A DNA stretch of 64,000 bases from the NCBI RefSeq assembly GCF_002161595.1, contig NZ_NFID01000017.1, positions 36,699 through 100,698 of the forward strand, given 5' to 3'. Source of the stretch: Gemmiger sp. An50. Lineage in GTDB: Bacteria > Bacillota > Clostridia > Oscillospirales > Ruminococcaceae. The stretch's first letter is position 1, and the number at the start of each line of letters is the position of its first letter. Below are positions 8,573-17,311 of this stretch, in pieces. A model generated the notes under the pieces. It saw only the letters and a list, made by a program, of their open reading frames with translations, had not been told where the DNA came from and made no database searches. Made by a program: the position numbers and the translations under genes.

Positions 8573-8617
8573 CGGCGGGCGTTTCTTTTTTACTTTCACA
8601 AAAAGGAGAAACTGCCC

Positions 8618-9694
8618 ATGCTGGATAAACTGCGCGATGTGCGCCTTCGTTACGACGAGGTGAACCGCCGATTGCAGGACCCCGCCACCGTCAGCGACAA
8701 CAAGCTGTTCCGGGATCTGATGCGGGAATATAAGAATCTCACGCCTTTGATCGAGGCGATGGACGAATACGAGCAGGCCCAGGAGGCCTGCCGCGAGGCG
8801 AAGGAGCTGCTGGACGAAGGCGGTCTGGAGCCGGACTTTAAAGAAATGGTACAGCAGCAGCTGACCGAAAACAAGGAAAAGCTGGAGCCTCTGGAGCAAA
8901 AACTCAAGCTGCTTTTGCTGCCGAAGGACGAAAACGACGGAAAAAACGTGATCGTGGAGATTCGCGGCGGCGCGGGCGGCGAGGAAGCGGCCCTGTTTGC
9001 CCACAGTCTGTTCCGGATGTACAGCATGTATGCCGCCTCCAAGGGCTGGACCTACGAGGTGCTGAGCCTGAACGAGACCGAGCTGGGCGGCATCAAGGAG
9101 ATTGTGTTCTCGCTGCAGGGCGAGGGCGCCTATAGCCGCCTGAAATTCGAGAGCGGTGTGCACCGGGTGCAGCGGGTGCCGGAAACCGAAACCCAGGGCC
9201 GCATCCACACCTCCACCGTTACCGTGGCAGTCATGCCCGAAGCGGAAGAGGTGGACTTGGAGCTGGACATGAACGATCTGAAGATCGACACCTTCCGTTC
9301 CTCCGGTGCGGGCGGCCAGCACATCAACAAGACCTCCAGCGCCATCCGGGTGACCCACCTGCCCACCGGCATGGTGGTGGAATGCCAGGACGAGCGCAGC
9401 CAGTACAAAAACAAGGATAAAGCCCTGAAGGTACTGCGCAGCCGCCTGCTGCAGCAAAAGCAGCAGGCCCAAAAGGACGCCATCGACGCGGACCGTCGCA
9501 GCCAGGTTGGCACCGGCGACCGCTCCGAGCGCATCCGCACCTATAACTTTCCCCAGGGGCGGCTCACCGATCACCGCATCGGGCTGACCCTGTACAAGCT
9601 GGACAGCATCATGGACGGCGCGTTGGACGAGGTTCTGGATGCGCTGATCACCGCCGACCAGGCGGAAAAGCTGAAAGCGGCAGAAAAGGAATGA
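8618..9694 (+). CDS. prfA: Peptide chain release factor 1
   Basis: RF1 ends translation at UAA and UAG codons. The 358-residue length is typical. The catalytic GGQ lies at about residues 231-233 ([15 protein letters not shown]). The codon-reading region reads [14 protein letters not shown], with PET in the place of the PAT of E. coli RF1. The N-terminal half is a helical coiled-coil-rich domain. Its stop overlaps the next start (ATGA), so translation is probably coupled. In many Firmicutes prmC follows prfA; it is absent here and should be elsewhere in the genome. Confidence 0.98.
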   Translation: MLDKLRDVRLRYDEVNRRLQDPATVSDNKLFRDLMREYKNLTPLIEAMDEYEQAQEACREAKELLDEGGLEPDFKEMVQQQLTENKEKLEPLEQKLKLLLLPKDENDGKNVIVEIRGGAGGEEAALFAHSLFRMYSMYAASKGWTYEVLSLNETELGGIKEIVFSLQGEGAYSRLKFESGVHRVQRVPETETQGRIHTSTVTVAVMPEAEEVDLELDMNDLKIDTFRSSGAGGQHINKTSSAIRVTHLPTGMVVECQDERSQYKNKDKALKVLRSRLLQQKQQAQKDAIDADRRSQVGTGDRSERIRTYNFPQGRLTDHRIGLTLYKLDSIMDGALDEVLDALITADQAEKLKAAEKE

Positions 9695-10719
9695 GTTCCA
9701 TGGAAACCTTATTGGAAAAAGCAACCGAAGCCTCCATCGCCAAGGCGGCGGAGCTTCTGAAACAGGGCGAGATCGTGGCGATCCCCACCGAAACGGTGTA
9801 CGGCATCGCTGCCAGCGCCTTCGACGGCAATGCCGTCAAAAAGATTTTTGAAGCCAAGGGCCGCCCCCAGGACAACCCCCTCATCGTCCACATCGACCGG
9901 CTGGAAATGCTGGATGGTCTGGTGAGCCGGGTACCGAAGGGCGCCAAGAAACTGGCCGAAGCCTTCTGGCCCGGCCCGCTCACCATCATCATGCCCCGGG
10001 GCGATAAGGTGGCCGACGAGGTCTGTGCCGGGCTGGATACCGTGGCCATCCGTATGCCCAGCCATCCGGTGGCCCGGGCAGTCATCGCTGCCAGCGGTCT
10101 GCCTCTGGCAGCGCCCTCGGCAAACCTTTCCGGCAGCCCCAGCCCCACCTGTGCCCACTATGTGATGAGCGATATGGACGGCCGCCTGCCCCTGATCCTG
10201 GACGGTGGCGACTGCCAGGTGGGTGTGGAATCCACCGTTATCACGCTGGCGGGAGAGACCCCCGTGCTGCTGCGCCCCGGCTACATCACGAAAGAGCAGA
10301 TGGAGCAGGTACTGGGCGAAGAGGTTGTTTTGTCCGGCGCGATTCTGGCAAAACTGAAGGAAGGGGAGACGGCCCGTTCTCCCGGAATGAAGTATAAGCA
10401 CTACGCCCCCAAGGCGGAGGTGACCATCGTCAAGGGCGATCTGGCCGCCTTTGCCGCCTATGTGGAGCAGCACAAGGCCGAGCATACCCTCTGCCTGTGC
10501 TTTACCGGCGAGGCGGAGCAGCTGCCGGTACCCTGTGTGGAATACGGCGCGCAGGACAGCGGTGCCGAACAGGCGCACGCCCTGTTCACCGCTCTGCGCC
10601 GGCTGGATGAGCTGGGCGCAAAGCAGGTGTTTGCCCGCTGCCCGGCGGATACCGGCGTATCCCTGGCGGTGTATAACCGGCTGCTGCGTGCCGCCGCCTT
10701 CCGGGTGGTGGAAGCATGA
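9691..10719 (+). CDS. L-threonylcarbamoyladenylate synthase (Sua5/YwlC type)
   Basis: The enzyme makes threonylcarbamoyl-AMP from threonine, bicarbonate and ATP for the t6A modification of ANN-decoding tRNAs. The 342-residue product has the two-domain Sua5 form: a YrdC domain ([16 protein letters not shown], then [12 protein letters not shown] and [11 protein letters not shown]) followed by a linker and a C-terminal Sua5 domain ([15 protein letters not shown]). It overlaps prfA by 4 bases at the start and coaE by 4 at the end. The translation-related content of this operon fits its role. Confidence 0.95.
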   Translation: MSSMETLLEKATEASIAKAAELLKQGEIVAIPTETVYGIAASAFDGNAVKKIFEAKGRPQDNPLIVHIDRLEMLDGLVSRVPKGAKKLAEAFWPGPLTIIMPRGDKVADEVCAGLDTVAIRMPSHPVARAVIAASGLPLAAPSANLSGSPSPTCAHYVMSDMDGRLPLILDGGDCQVGVESTVITLAGETPVLLRPGYITKEQMEQVLGEEVVLSGAILAKLKEGETARSPGMKYKHYAPKAEVTIVKGDLAAFAAYVEQHKAEHTLCLCFTGEAEQLPVPCVEYGAQDSGAEQAHALFTALRRLDELGAKQVFARCPADTGVSLAVYNRLLRAAAFRVVEA

Positions 10720-11315
10720 GGACCATCGGCATCACCGGCCGGTCCGGCTGCGGAAAATCCACCGTGTCGGCCCATTACAGGGCTTTGGGTTACCGGGTAG
10801 CGGATGCGGACCTGGTGGCCCGGCAGGTACTGGAACCGGGCTCTGCCTGCATCCCTTTGCTGGTGGAGCAGTTCGGCGCGGACATTCTGGATGAAGCGGG
10901 CGGCATTCAGCGCCGCCTGCTGGCAGACCGGGCCTTTGCCCGGCCGGATGGCTCCCAGCGTCTGGTGAGCATCACACACCCGGAGATCATCCGCCGTCTA
11001 CTGCAGGAGGGCCAACAGGCCCGGCAGGCAGGGCAGGAAGTATTCTTTGTGGATGGTGCGGTCATTGTGGGCGCACCTTTTGAGCCTTACTGCGACGGGA
11101 TCATCCTGGTGAGCGCGCCGCTGGAGGAATCCGTCAAGCGCATCTGCGCCCGGGACGGCATTTCCGAAGAATCCGCCCGCCGTCGGCTGGATGCCCAGCT
11201 GAGCGAGGAGACCCTGCGGGCCGCCTGCGCCTGGGAGATCCGGAACGACGGCACACTGGCCGGCCTGCTGGAGCAGGCGGACCAGGTGCTGGAACACCTG
11301 AAAGGTGGGATGTGA
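10716..11315 (+). CDS. coaE: Dephospho-CoA kinase
   Basis: This enzyme phosphorylates dephospho-CoA in the last step of coenzyme A synthesis. The 199-residue product has a P-loop GRSGCGKST at residues 8-16, the ADLVARQVLEPG lid region and the FFVDGAVIVGAPFEPYCD segment of the family. The start overlaps the preceding stop (ATGA). Confidence 0.96.
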   Translation: MRTIGITGRSGCGKSTVSAHYRALGYRVADADLVARQVLEPGSACIPLLVEQFGADILDEAGGIQRRLLADRAFARPDGSQRLVSITHPEIIRRLLQEGQQARQAGQEVFFVDGAVIVGAPFEPYCDGIILVSAPLEESVKRICARDGISEESARRRLDAQLSEETLRAACAWEIRNDGTLAGLLEQADQVLEHLKGGM

Positions 11316-11912
11316 TTGTTGAAACGATACGGCAAGGCCCTGCTTGCACTGGTGCTGGGCCTTGCGGCAGCCGTTTTGCTGGCGCTGCCGCTGATTCGCG
11401 CCGGGCTTCATAAGCTGGATCTGGCGCGCTACCCCCAAAAATATCAGGAGCTGGTGGAGCAGTACGCCCGGGAAAATCAGGTGGACCCGCTGGTGATCTA
11501 CAGCGTGATACGCACGGAAAGCGGGTTTGATCCGAGGGCGGAATCCAACGTGGGTGCCCGTGGCCTGATGCAGATCACCGAGGAGACCTTCTGGTGGATC
11601 AAAAGCAAGATCGCACCCGGAGAGGAACTGGAATTTGAGGATCTGTATGACCCGGAGACCAACATCCGCTTCGGCTCTTATTACTTTGCTTCCTGTCTCA
11701 AGCGGTACGAAAACGATCTGGCCACCGCGGCAGCCGCTTATCACAGTGGCTGGGGAACCGTGGACGGCCTGCTGGAGCAGGAGGACTATTCGGCTGACGG
11801 GGAGATCCTGCATACCTTCCCCTATGAACAGATGAAACTGTATGTGTACAAGATCACACATGCGTTCCAAAAATATCAAACGCTGTATTCCAGCGTGGAA
11901 ATCGAGGGATGA
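11316..11912 (+). CDS. Membrane-anchored lytic transglycosylase (Slt/GH23 type)
   Basis: It cleaves peptidoglycan glycan strands outside the cell. The 198-residue protein has one N-terminal membrane segment (residues ~6-25, ALLALVLGLAAAVLLALPLI) and a GH23 domain with IYSVIRTESGFDPRAESNVGARGLMQI. The glutamate of RTES is the catalytic acid, and AAAYHSGWGTVDGLL is the substrate-groove motif. Start is TTG at 11316 (or the next TTG) after AAGGTGGG, immediately following the coaE stop. Confidence 0.92.
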   Translation: MLKRYGKALLALVLGLAAAVLLALPLIRAGLHKLDLARYPQKYQELVEQYARENQVDPLVIYSVIRTESGFDPRAESNVGARGLMQITEETFWWIKSKIAPGEELEFEDLYDPETNIRFGSYYFASCLKRYENDLATAAAAYHSGWGTVDGLLEQEDYSADGEILHTFPYEQMKLYVYKITHAFQKYQTLYSSVEIEG

Positions 11913-11915
11913 CCA

Positions 11916-13322
11916 ATGAGCAAAGAAAAGACCAAGGGCCAGCAGCTGGCCGACGAGCTGTTCTACGAAGCGCCTCTGGCGGCGGACAGCGCTGCCGATG
12001 CCTTTGAAAAGGCGAACGCCTTCTGCGAGGGCTACAAGACCTTCCTGGACGAGGGCAAGACCGAGCGCGAGTGCACCAGCTATGCAGAGAAAATGCTGGT
12101 GGAGGCGGGCTACAAGCCCTTTGAGCCCGGCGTGGCTTACCAGCCCGGCGACAAGATCTACACTGTGAACCGTGCCAAGAGCATCCTGGCCGCCACCATC
12201 GGCACCAAGAGCATGGCCGAGGGCATGCACCTGAACATTGCTCACGTGGATGCGCCCCGTCTGGACCTGAAGCCCAACCCCCTGTACCAGAGCGCCGACC
12301 TGGCCCTGCTGCAGACCCACTACTACGGCGGCATCCGCAAGTATCAGTGGCCCACCCTGCCTCTGGCCCTGCATGGCGTTGTGTTCAAGAAGAACGGCGA
12401 GAAGGTGGAGATCAACATCGGCGAGAAGCCCGGCGATCCCGTCTTCTGCATCACCGACCTGCTGCCTCATCTGGGTGCGGATCAGAATGCCCGCAAGCTG
12501 AGCGAGGGCATCACCGGCGAGGAGCTGAACATCGTGGTCGGCTCTCTGCCCTACGAGGACGAGGAAGTGAAGGACCGGGTCAAGCTGCTGACCATGAAGC
12601 TGCTGAACGACATGTACGGCATCACCGAGCGGGACTTCAACCGTGCCGAGATCGAGGCTGTGCCCGCTCAGAAGGCCTGCGACGTGGGCTTTGACCGCGG
12701 TCTGGTGGGCGCTTACGGTCAGGACGACCGCATCGACGCTTACCCGGCTCTGGTGGCGGAGATCGAGACCAAGAGCCCCGCTTTCACCACTGTTTGTGTA
12801 CTGACCGATAAGGAAGAGATCGGTTCCGACGGCCCCACCGGCCTGGCCAGCATGTATGTGTTCCACTTCATGCAGCAGCTGTGCGCTGCCCATGGTGTGG
12901 ACAGCATCACCTGCTTCAAGGCTTCCAAGTGCCTGTCTGCCGACGTGACTGCGGCTTATGATCCCACCTTCTCCAGCGCCTTCGAGCCCCAGAACAGTAC
13001 ATACGCCGGCAAGGGCGTGGCTCTGGCCAAGTACACCGGTTCTCGCGGCAAGGGCGGCGCCAACGACGCCAGCGCCGAGCTGGTGAGCTACTTCACCCGC
13101 ATCTTTGACGATGCCGGCGTGGTGTGGCAGCTGGGCGAGATGGGTAAGGTCGACCAGGGCGGCGGCGGCACCGTTGCCAAGTATGTGGCGGCCCACGACA
13201 TCGACACTCTGGACGTGGGCGTGCCGGTGCTGAGCATGCACTCTCCCTTCGAGCTGGCCTCCAAGGTGGATATCTACATGGCTTACAAGGCCTTCAAGGC
13301 CTTCAATGAGGCGCAGGAGTAA
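11916..13322 (+). CDS. M18 family aminopeptidase
   Basis: A cytoplasmic dinuclear-zinc aminopeptidase that trims N-terminal residues from peptides. At 468 residues it fits the ApeA-type M18 subfamily of Clostridia. Visible motifs are NIAHVDAPRLD (first metal His/Asp), TDKEEIGSDG (catalytic and metal-binding Glu) and SMHSPFE (last metal His). The start is 3 bases after the transglycosylase stop, with a weak ribosome-binding site, so translation is probably coupled. It is the last gene of the operon. Its codon use is more uniform (highly expressed style) than its neighbours. Confidence 0.95.
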   Translation: MSKEKTKGQQLADELFYEAPLAADSAADAFEKANAFCEGYKTFLDEGKTERECTSYAEKMLVEAGYKPFEPGVAYQPGDKIYTVNRAKSILAATIGTKSMAEGMHLNIAHVDAPRLDLKPNPLYQSADLALLQTHYYGGIRKYQWPTLPLALHGVVFKKNGEKVEINIGEKPGDPVFCITDLLPHLGADQNARKLSEGITGEELNIVVGSLPYEDEEVKDRVKLLTMKLLNDMYGITERDFNRAEIEAVPAQKACDVGFDRGLVGAYGQDDRIDAYPALVAEIETKSPAFTTVCVLTDKEEIGSDGPTGLASMYVFHFMQQLCAAHGVDSITCFKASKCLSADVTAAYDPTFSSAFEPQNSTYAGKGVALAKYTGSRGKGGANDASAELVSYFTRIFDDAGVVWQLGEMGKVDQGGGGTVAKYVAAHDIDTLDVGVPVLSMHSPFELASKVDIYMAYKAFKAFNEAQE

Positions 13323-13351
13323 TTTTCTCTTTTGCGCAGTAGAACAAAATG

Positions 13352-13395
13352 AGCAAGGGCGCTTCCCTGTTTGGGAAGCGCCCTTGCTTTTTTGT
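13352..13395 (+). terminator. Intrinsic terminator of the prfA operon
   Basis: AGCAAGGGCGCTTCC pairs perfectly with GGAAGCGCCCTTGCT and is followed by seven T. Confidence 0.93.
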
Positions 13396-13440
13396 TTGGA
13401 AAGCGCGGCGAAAGCTTGCCGCGGAATGTTTTATTTCAGA

Positions 13441-13818
13441 TTATTTCAGAGTGTAGGTGCTGATGCAGCGGCACAGCGCGCCCACATCGGTTTTGGCAGT
13501 GAACTCGAATTTCACTTTGCCCAGACCGCTGAACCAGAGCTCCAGCTCGCTGTCGATGTCCAGCACACCGGCAGTTTCCACCGAGAAGGCCTGGATTTTG
13601 CTGTAGGGCAGGGAAGAGATGTCCTTCTTCTTGCCGGTCAGGCCCTGAATGTTGATGGCGAAGATGCGGCGATTGGTGAACACGATGCCGTCCCGCACGG
13701 TTTTGTACGCCTGAACGATCTCCTCGTCAGGGATCATCATGGGCTGCAGCATTGCCAGGTAGGCAGAAGGATCGGCAGGAGCCAGCTTATAGGCGGTGGG
13801 GTTTTTAAAATCGATCAT
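13441..13818 (-). CDS. Bacterial PH domain protein
   Basis: This 125-residue cytoplasmic protein matches the bacterial PH-like family (conserved VFTNRRIFAINIQGLTGKKKDISSLP core, then KIQAFSVETAG and a C-terminal helix). The family forms ring-like oligomers; its role is unknown, with stress or phage-related roles proposed for some members. I chose ATG 13818, which has GGAGG eight bases upstream. It has its own promoter and is not part of the ABC exporter unit upstream. Confidence 0.82.
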   Translation of the reverse strand: MIDFKNPTAYKLAPADPSAYLAMLQPMMIPDEEIVQAYKTVRDGIVFTNRRIFAINIQGLTGKKKDISSLPYSKIQAFSVETAGVLDIDSELELWFSGLGKVKFEFTAKTDVGALCRCISTYTLK

Positions 13819-13873
13819 GACCAGGACCTCCAATGTGTGAAAAGATTATGGGAAGAAGTTTCCCTTTTTCTCT

Positions 13874-13902
13874 TGATTACCATATTTTCCCGATTTCGTC
13901 AA
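13874..13902 (-). promoter_or_regulatory. Promoter of the PH-domain gene
   Basis: On the minus strand, TTGACG (13902-13897) and TAATCA (13879-13874) are 17 bases apart. Confidence 0.5.
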
Positions 13903-13934
13903 GAGGAAATCAACGGAAGGCTGCGCCAGTAAGT

Positions 13935-14609
13935 TCATTGGTCGGTGAGCACGCCGTCCCGCAGATGCAGGATACGGCTTGCAGCGGAGGCTACCGTCAG
14001 GTCATGGGTGATCTGGATGATGGTGTGCCCCTGCCGGTTCAGCTGGCGGAACAATTCCAGAATCTCCTGCCCGGTGCGGGTGTCCAGTGCGCCGGTGGGT
14101 TCGTCGGCCAGAAGGAGGGCAGGCTTGCCCACCAGTGCACGGGCAATGGCTACCCGCTGCTGCTGGCCGCCGGAAAGCTGATTGGGCCGGTGACGAAGCC
14201 GATCCCCAAGCCCCATGGCGGTCAGACTTTCCACGGCCAGCGGGGCTGCCTGCTGATGGGAAAAGCCCTGCAGCAGCAGTGGCATCATCACATTTTGCAG
14301 CACATCATATTGAGCCAGAAGATGATACCGCTGAAAGATAAAGCCGATTTTCCGGTTGCGCAGCGCAGCCAGCTGTCGGGTGTCCAGGCGGAACACGTCT
14401 TCTCCGTCCAGCGAATAGCTGCCCCGGTCGGCGGTGTCCATGCACCCGATGATATTCATCAGTGTGGATTTGCCGCTGCCGGATGCACCCAGAATCGAGA
14501 TGAATTCGCCGGCCTGAACGGTAAGGCTCGCCTGCTTGAGCACCTGTACCCGCTCTTCACCCATGGGGTAGCTTTTGTTGATATCCTGCAGCCGCAGCAT
14601 ATCACTCAT
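13935..14609 (-). CDS. MacB/LolD-type ABC transporter ATP-binding protein, permease missing
   Basis: This 224-residue ATPase normally powers an FtsX-fold permease for export of peptides, drugs or lipoproteins. Walker A GASGSGKST is at residues 41-49, with LSGGQQQRVAIARAL, a Walker B ending LLLADEPTGALD, and the switch HDL. It starts at ATG 14609, overlapping the stop of the preceding frame by 8 bases. The gene itself looks intact, but the expected permease is absent: the next gene downstream is the unrelated PH-domain protein. The adaptor upstream is also broken. It is therefore probably an orphan remnant of an exporter operon, unless it serves a permease elsewhere. Confidence 0.88.
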   Translation of the reverse strand: MSDMLRLQDINKSYPMGEERVQVLKQASLTVQAGEFISILGASGSGKSTLMNIIGCMDTADRGSYSLDGEDVFRLDTRQLAALRNRKIGFIFQRYHLLAQYDVLQNVMMPLLLQGFSHQQAAPLAVESLTAMGLGDRLRHRPNQLSGGQQQRVAIARALVGKPALLLADEPTGALDTRTGQEILELFRQLNRQGHTIIQITHDLTVASAASRILHLRDGVLTDQ

Positions 14610-14935
14610 ACAGGACCACCTCGGTGACCTGCTCGTTCTCGTTGACGAATACGCCCAGAATGCTGCCCTTCTGGATATCGGTGAGCTGCTTTCCCTCGCC
14701 GCTTGCACCGGTGATCTTCAGACCGCCGGGAATTACCACAGATTTGCTTTCGCCGGTATAGTCCAGCTCGGTGCGCTCGCTGGCGCCGGCCTGACCACCG
14801 GCCTCCATGGCGAGAGCCATAACTGCAGCCGCCACTTCGCCGTCTGCGTTTTCCGGTGCGCTGGTAGCCTCGTCCTCGCCGGGCAGCTTGGACAGATCCA
14901 GTGTTAATTCATCAGCTTTACCGCCACCGGTGCGA
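14602..14935 (-). pseudogene. C-terminal remnant of an unknown exporter-operon protein
   Basis: An open frame coding for about 110 residues (from KADELTLDLSKLPGEDE to FVNENEQVTEVVLYE) has no credible start codon or ribosome-binding site at its 5' end. It runs directly out of the truncated adaptor sequence in another frame. The tail overlaps the ATPase start by 8 bases, as in a translationally coupled operon. The product resembles the end of a small secreted or lipoprotein-like protein, but I do not recognise a family. The 5' limit is approximate. Confidence 0.6.
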
Positions 14936-14942
14936 ACTGTCC

Positions 14943-15134
14943 CTATTGCTGAGAACGGATGGTGCCGCTGGCGTCCACGCCCACGGTGATGGTCTGACGG
15001 CTGACCGGGAATTCCCGTCGCAGGGGCGGTTCCTTCTCCGGTTGCGGGAGTAAGAACCACAGGGCGGCCAGCGCACCGGCAATCAAGATGCATCCGGCTG
15101 CGATCAGCTTCCCGCGAGAGAGTGATTTCGAATG
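14943..15134 (-). pseudogene. N-terminal remnant of an HlyD/MacA-type membrane-fusion adaptor
   Basis: About 62 residues follow the argJ break without frame loss: a short basic stretch (SKSLSRGK), a membrane segment (LIAAGCILIAGALAALWFLL), then REFPVSRQTITVGVDASGTI, the usual start of the adaptor's beta-barrel and lipoyl region. The frame stops at 14943-14945, after only the first ~15% of a normal ~400-residue adaptor. It fits the neighbouring MacB-type ATPase. It has lost its own start and is read as a tail of argJ. Confidence 0.75.
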
Positions 15135-15961
15135 GGTCGCGCCCTCACCGTCGCCCGCCAGCATTTTGCACAGCTGCATGGTCACGGTGTTCAGGGCCTT
15201 CATAAAGACGGCGAAGTCCTTGTCCTCCTGGGTGATGGGGGCATTGTCCGCCATGCCGTTGACCAGAATGACCACCATGTCGTTGGTGGAGGTGTCGCCG
15301 TCCACGCTCACCATGTTGAAGGTGCTCTGCACGTCGGTGCTCAGCGCCTTCCGCAGCAGCTCGCTGCTGATGGCCGCGTCAGTGGTCAGAAACACCAGCA
15401 TGGTGGCCATGTTGGGATGGATCATGCCGCTGCCCTTGGCGATGCCGCCCAGATGGCACACCTTTCCGTCCAGCTCGAACTCCACCGCCGCTTCCTTGGG
15501 AATGGTATCGGTGGTCATGATGGCGGTGGCTGCGTGCAGGCTGTTGTGGTAGGCGAGGTCTTCTACCGGCGGAGCCATGCCCGCCTGGATCACCTCCAGA
15601 TTCAGCGGCTGGCCGATCACACCGGTGGAGGCGATGGCCACATCCTCGGGGGCGAGGCCCAGCTGGTCCGCTGCCAGCTGGCACATGGCGTTGGCAATCT
15701 GAGGACCGTCCGCGTTGCAGGTGTTGGCATTGCCGCTGTTGCAGAGAATGGCCTGTGCGGTGCCGTCTGCCAGATGCTCCTTGGTCACCAGCAGGGGGGC
15801 ACCCTTCACCAGATTGGTGGTGTATACTGCTGCGGCGCTGGCCTTGCAGTCACTCACGATCAGCCCCAGGTCCCGTTTGGACTGGTTTTCCGGATGCCGC
15901 AGTGAACCCCCGCGGCCTTGAATCCCGCTGCGGCGCAAACGCCGCCTTCAATCTGTTTCAT
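15135..15961 (-). pseudogene. argJ: argJ (ornithine acetyltransferase), frameshifted and truncated
   Basis: ArgJ recycles the acetyl group in arginine synthesis and self-cleaves at a conserved Thr. From ATG 15961 the frame reads MKQIEGGVCAAAGFKAAG and reaches CGIRK. It then shifts at an AAAA run (plus-strand TTTT, 15896-15899) where one more A would restore KNQSKRDLGLIVSDCK. The rest matches ArgJ up to LAGDGEGAT, about residue 275 including the N-terminus, where it joins the adaptor remnant. The nucleophile motif (KGSGMIHPNMATML) is present, but the C-terminal beta-chain third is missing. The frameshift could be a homopolymer sequencing error; the truncation cannot. Confidence 0.87.
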
Positions 15962-16011
15962 GTTCGTTTTCCCTTCCCTTTATGTAATGAAATAAAATGA
16001 CAAATGATTGT

Positions 16012-16938
16012 TTAAAGGCTCAGTCCGGTTTCCGGGGCAAGACTCAGGACCAGATTCATGCACTCCACTGCCGCGCCGCTGGCGCCCTTGCCCAGGTTGT
16101 CGTATTGGGCAGTGAGCAGGATACGGTCGCCGTTGCCCGCCACAGAAATCTCCATTCCGTCCAAACCGGAGAGAGCTGCGGCGGAGAAGAATCCTTCCTC
16201 CCCACAGATTTCTTTCCAATGCACCACCGGACCGGTGTAAAGGCTTCGGTACAGCTGGCGCACATCCTCCATGCTGCCCTTCAGCTGGCTTACAAACAGA
16301 GGAACGGTCACCGCCATGCTGCTGTAGAAATCCGCCACGATGGGGCAGAAGATGGGCGGCGCTTCCAGCCCGGTGATGGCCCGCATCTCCGGCAGATGCT
16401 TGTGCTGCTGGCCCAGGCCATACTGGCGGGGGGCGTCCAGCAGCGGACTGCGGGACGGGTCCTCATACTGGGCGATCATCGCTTTGCCGCCGCCGCTGTA
16501 GCCGGTGACGGAGTGGCAGGTGAGCAGGGCATTCTTTGCCAGAAGTCCTGAGCTGACCAGCGGCTGCACCAGTGCGATAAAGCCGCTGGCGTGGCAGCCG
16601 GGCACCGCGATGCGCTTTCCTATTTTTACCGCCTGGGCGAAGCCGTCTCCCAGTTCAGGAAAACCATACGCCCAGCCCGGTGCGGTCCGGTGCGCGGTGG
16701 AGGCGTCAATGATCACCGTGTCCGGACTGGTCACAAGGGCAACGGCCTGTTTTGCCGCCGCGTCCGGCAGGCAGAGAAACGCAATGTCGCATTCGTTCAA
16801 AGCAGCCTGTCGGGCTACATCGTTCTTTCGCAGCTCCTCGGGCAGGGTGAGCAGGGTGATGTCCTGCCGCTGTGCCAGTCGCTGGTGGATGCGCAGTCCG
16901 GTGGTCCCGGCACTGCCGTCGATAAATACCTTGGTCAT
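16012..16938 (-). CDS. argC: N-acetyl-gamma-glutamyl-phosphate reductase, short (type 2) form
   Basis: This enzyme reduces N-acetylglutamyl phosphate to the semialdehyde with NADPH in arginine synthesis. The 308-residue product is the shorter ArgC subtype. Its nucleotide-binding motif is DGSAGTTGLRIHQRL near the N-terminus. The catalytic Cys is at about residue 115 in VPGCHASGF, and TGYSGGGKAMI and GLGQQHKHLPEM follow. The ATG 16938 follows AGGAGGG. The frame stays open far upstream through AT-rich DNA, but that stretch is not coding. argJ follows 50 bases downstream but is broken, so the pathway in this operon is interrupted. Confidence 0.93.
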   Translation of the reverse strand: MTKVFIDGSAGTTGLRIHQRLAQRQDITLLTLPEELRKNDVARQAALNECDIAFLCLPDAAAKQAVALVTSPDTVIIDASTAHRTAPGWAYGFPELGDGFAQAVKIGKRIAVPGCHASGFIALVQPLVSSGLLAKNALLTCHSVTGYSGGGKAMIAQYEDPSRSPLLDAPRQYGLGQQHKHLPEMRAITGLEAPPIFCPIVADFYSSMAVTVPLFVSQLKGSMEDVRQLYRSLYTGPVVHWKEICGEEGFFSAAALSGLDGMEISVAGNGDRILLTAQYDNLGKGASGAAVECMNLVLSLAPETGLSL

Positions 16939-17118
16939 GGTGTTGACCCTCCTTGCTTGCGGGGGATGTTTGCGTGAGAAGTGAATAAATGTATTTTGTA
17001 TCTTTATGTATATATATACAATAGATTTTGGAAGAAAATTCCTTCTATGAAACTTTTCTACGGAATAAATAACGGAATATCCAATATATTTGCTAAAATA
17101 TAGCCAAAATAACGAATA

Positions 17119-17147
17119 ATAATACGCGATATAGAATAAATATGCAA
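17119..17147 (-). promoter_or_regulatory. argC promoter with ARG-box-like sequence in an AT-rich stretch
   Basis: On the minus strand, TTGCAT (17147-17142) and TATTAT (17124-17119) are 17 bases apart. The sequence TGCATATTTATTC over the -35 box resembles the ArgR operator pattern TGAAT-N4-ATTCA, so ArgR repression is possible. The surrounding 16975-17205 is far more AT-rich than the rest of the window and holds no gene. Confidence 0.4.
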
Positions 17148-17208
17148 ATTGAATTAAGACCTGCCCGTGAATGGGAAACATATTGTTTGATGTAAAATAC
17201 AAAATAAA

Positions 17209-17267
17209 AAGCAGCCCGGGCGGCTCCATCCCTGCATGGTGCAGGAGAAGAGCCGCCCGGGCTGCTT
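17209..17267 (-). terminator. Terminator of the GH29 fucosidase gene
   Basis: AGCAGCCCGGGCGGCT pairs perfectly with AGCCGCCCGGGCTGCT. On the minus strand it is followed by TTTTTATTTT. Confidence 0.85.
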
Positions 17268-17311
17268 TGTGAAAGATAGGGGAAAGGTCTTGAAAAAGGC
17301 GTTAATCAGAA

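Noticed and set aside
16939..17229. Upstream extension of argC by about 97 codons
   Set aside because: It runs through AT-rich promoter DNA and a terminator, and the argC family N-terminus begins at 16938 behind a good ribosome-binding site.
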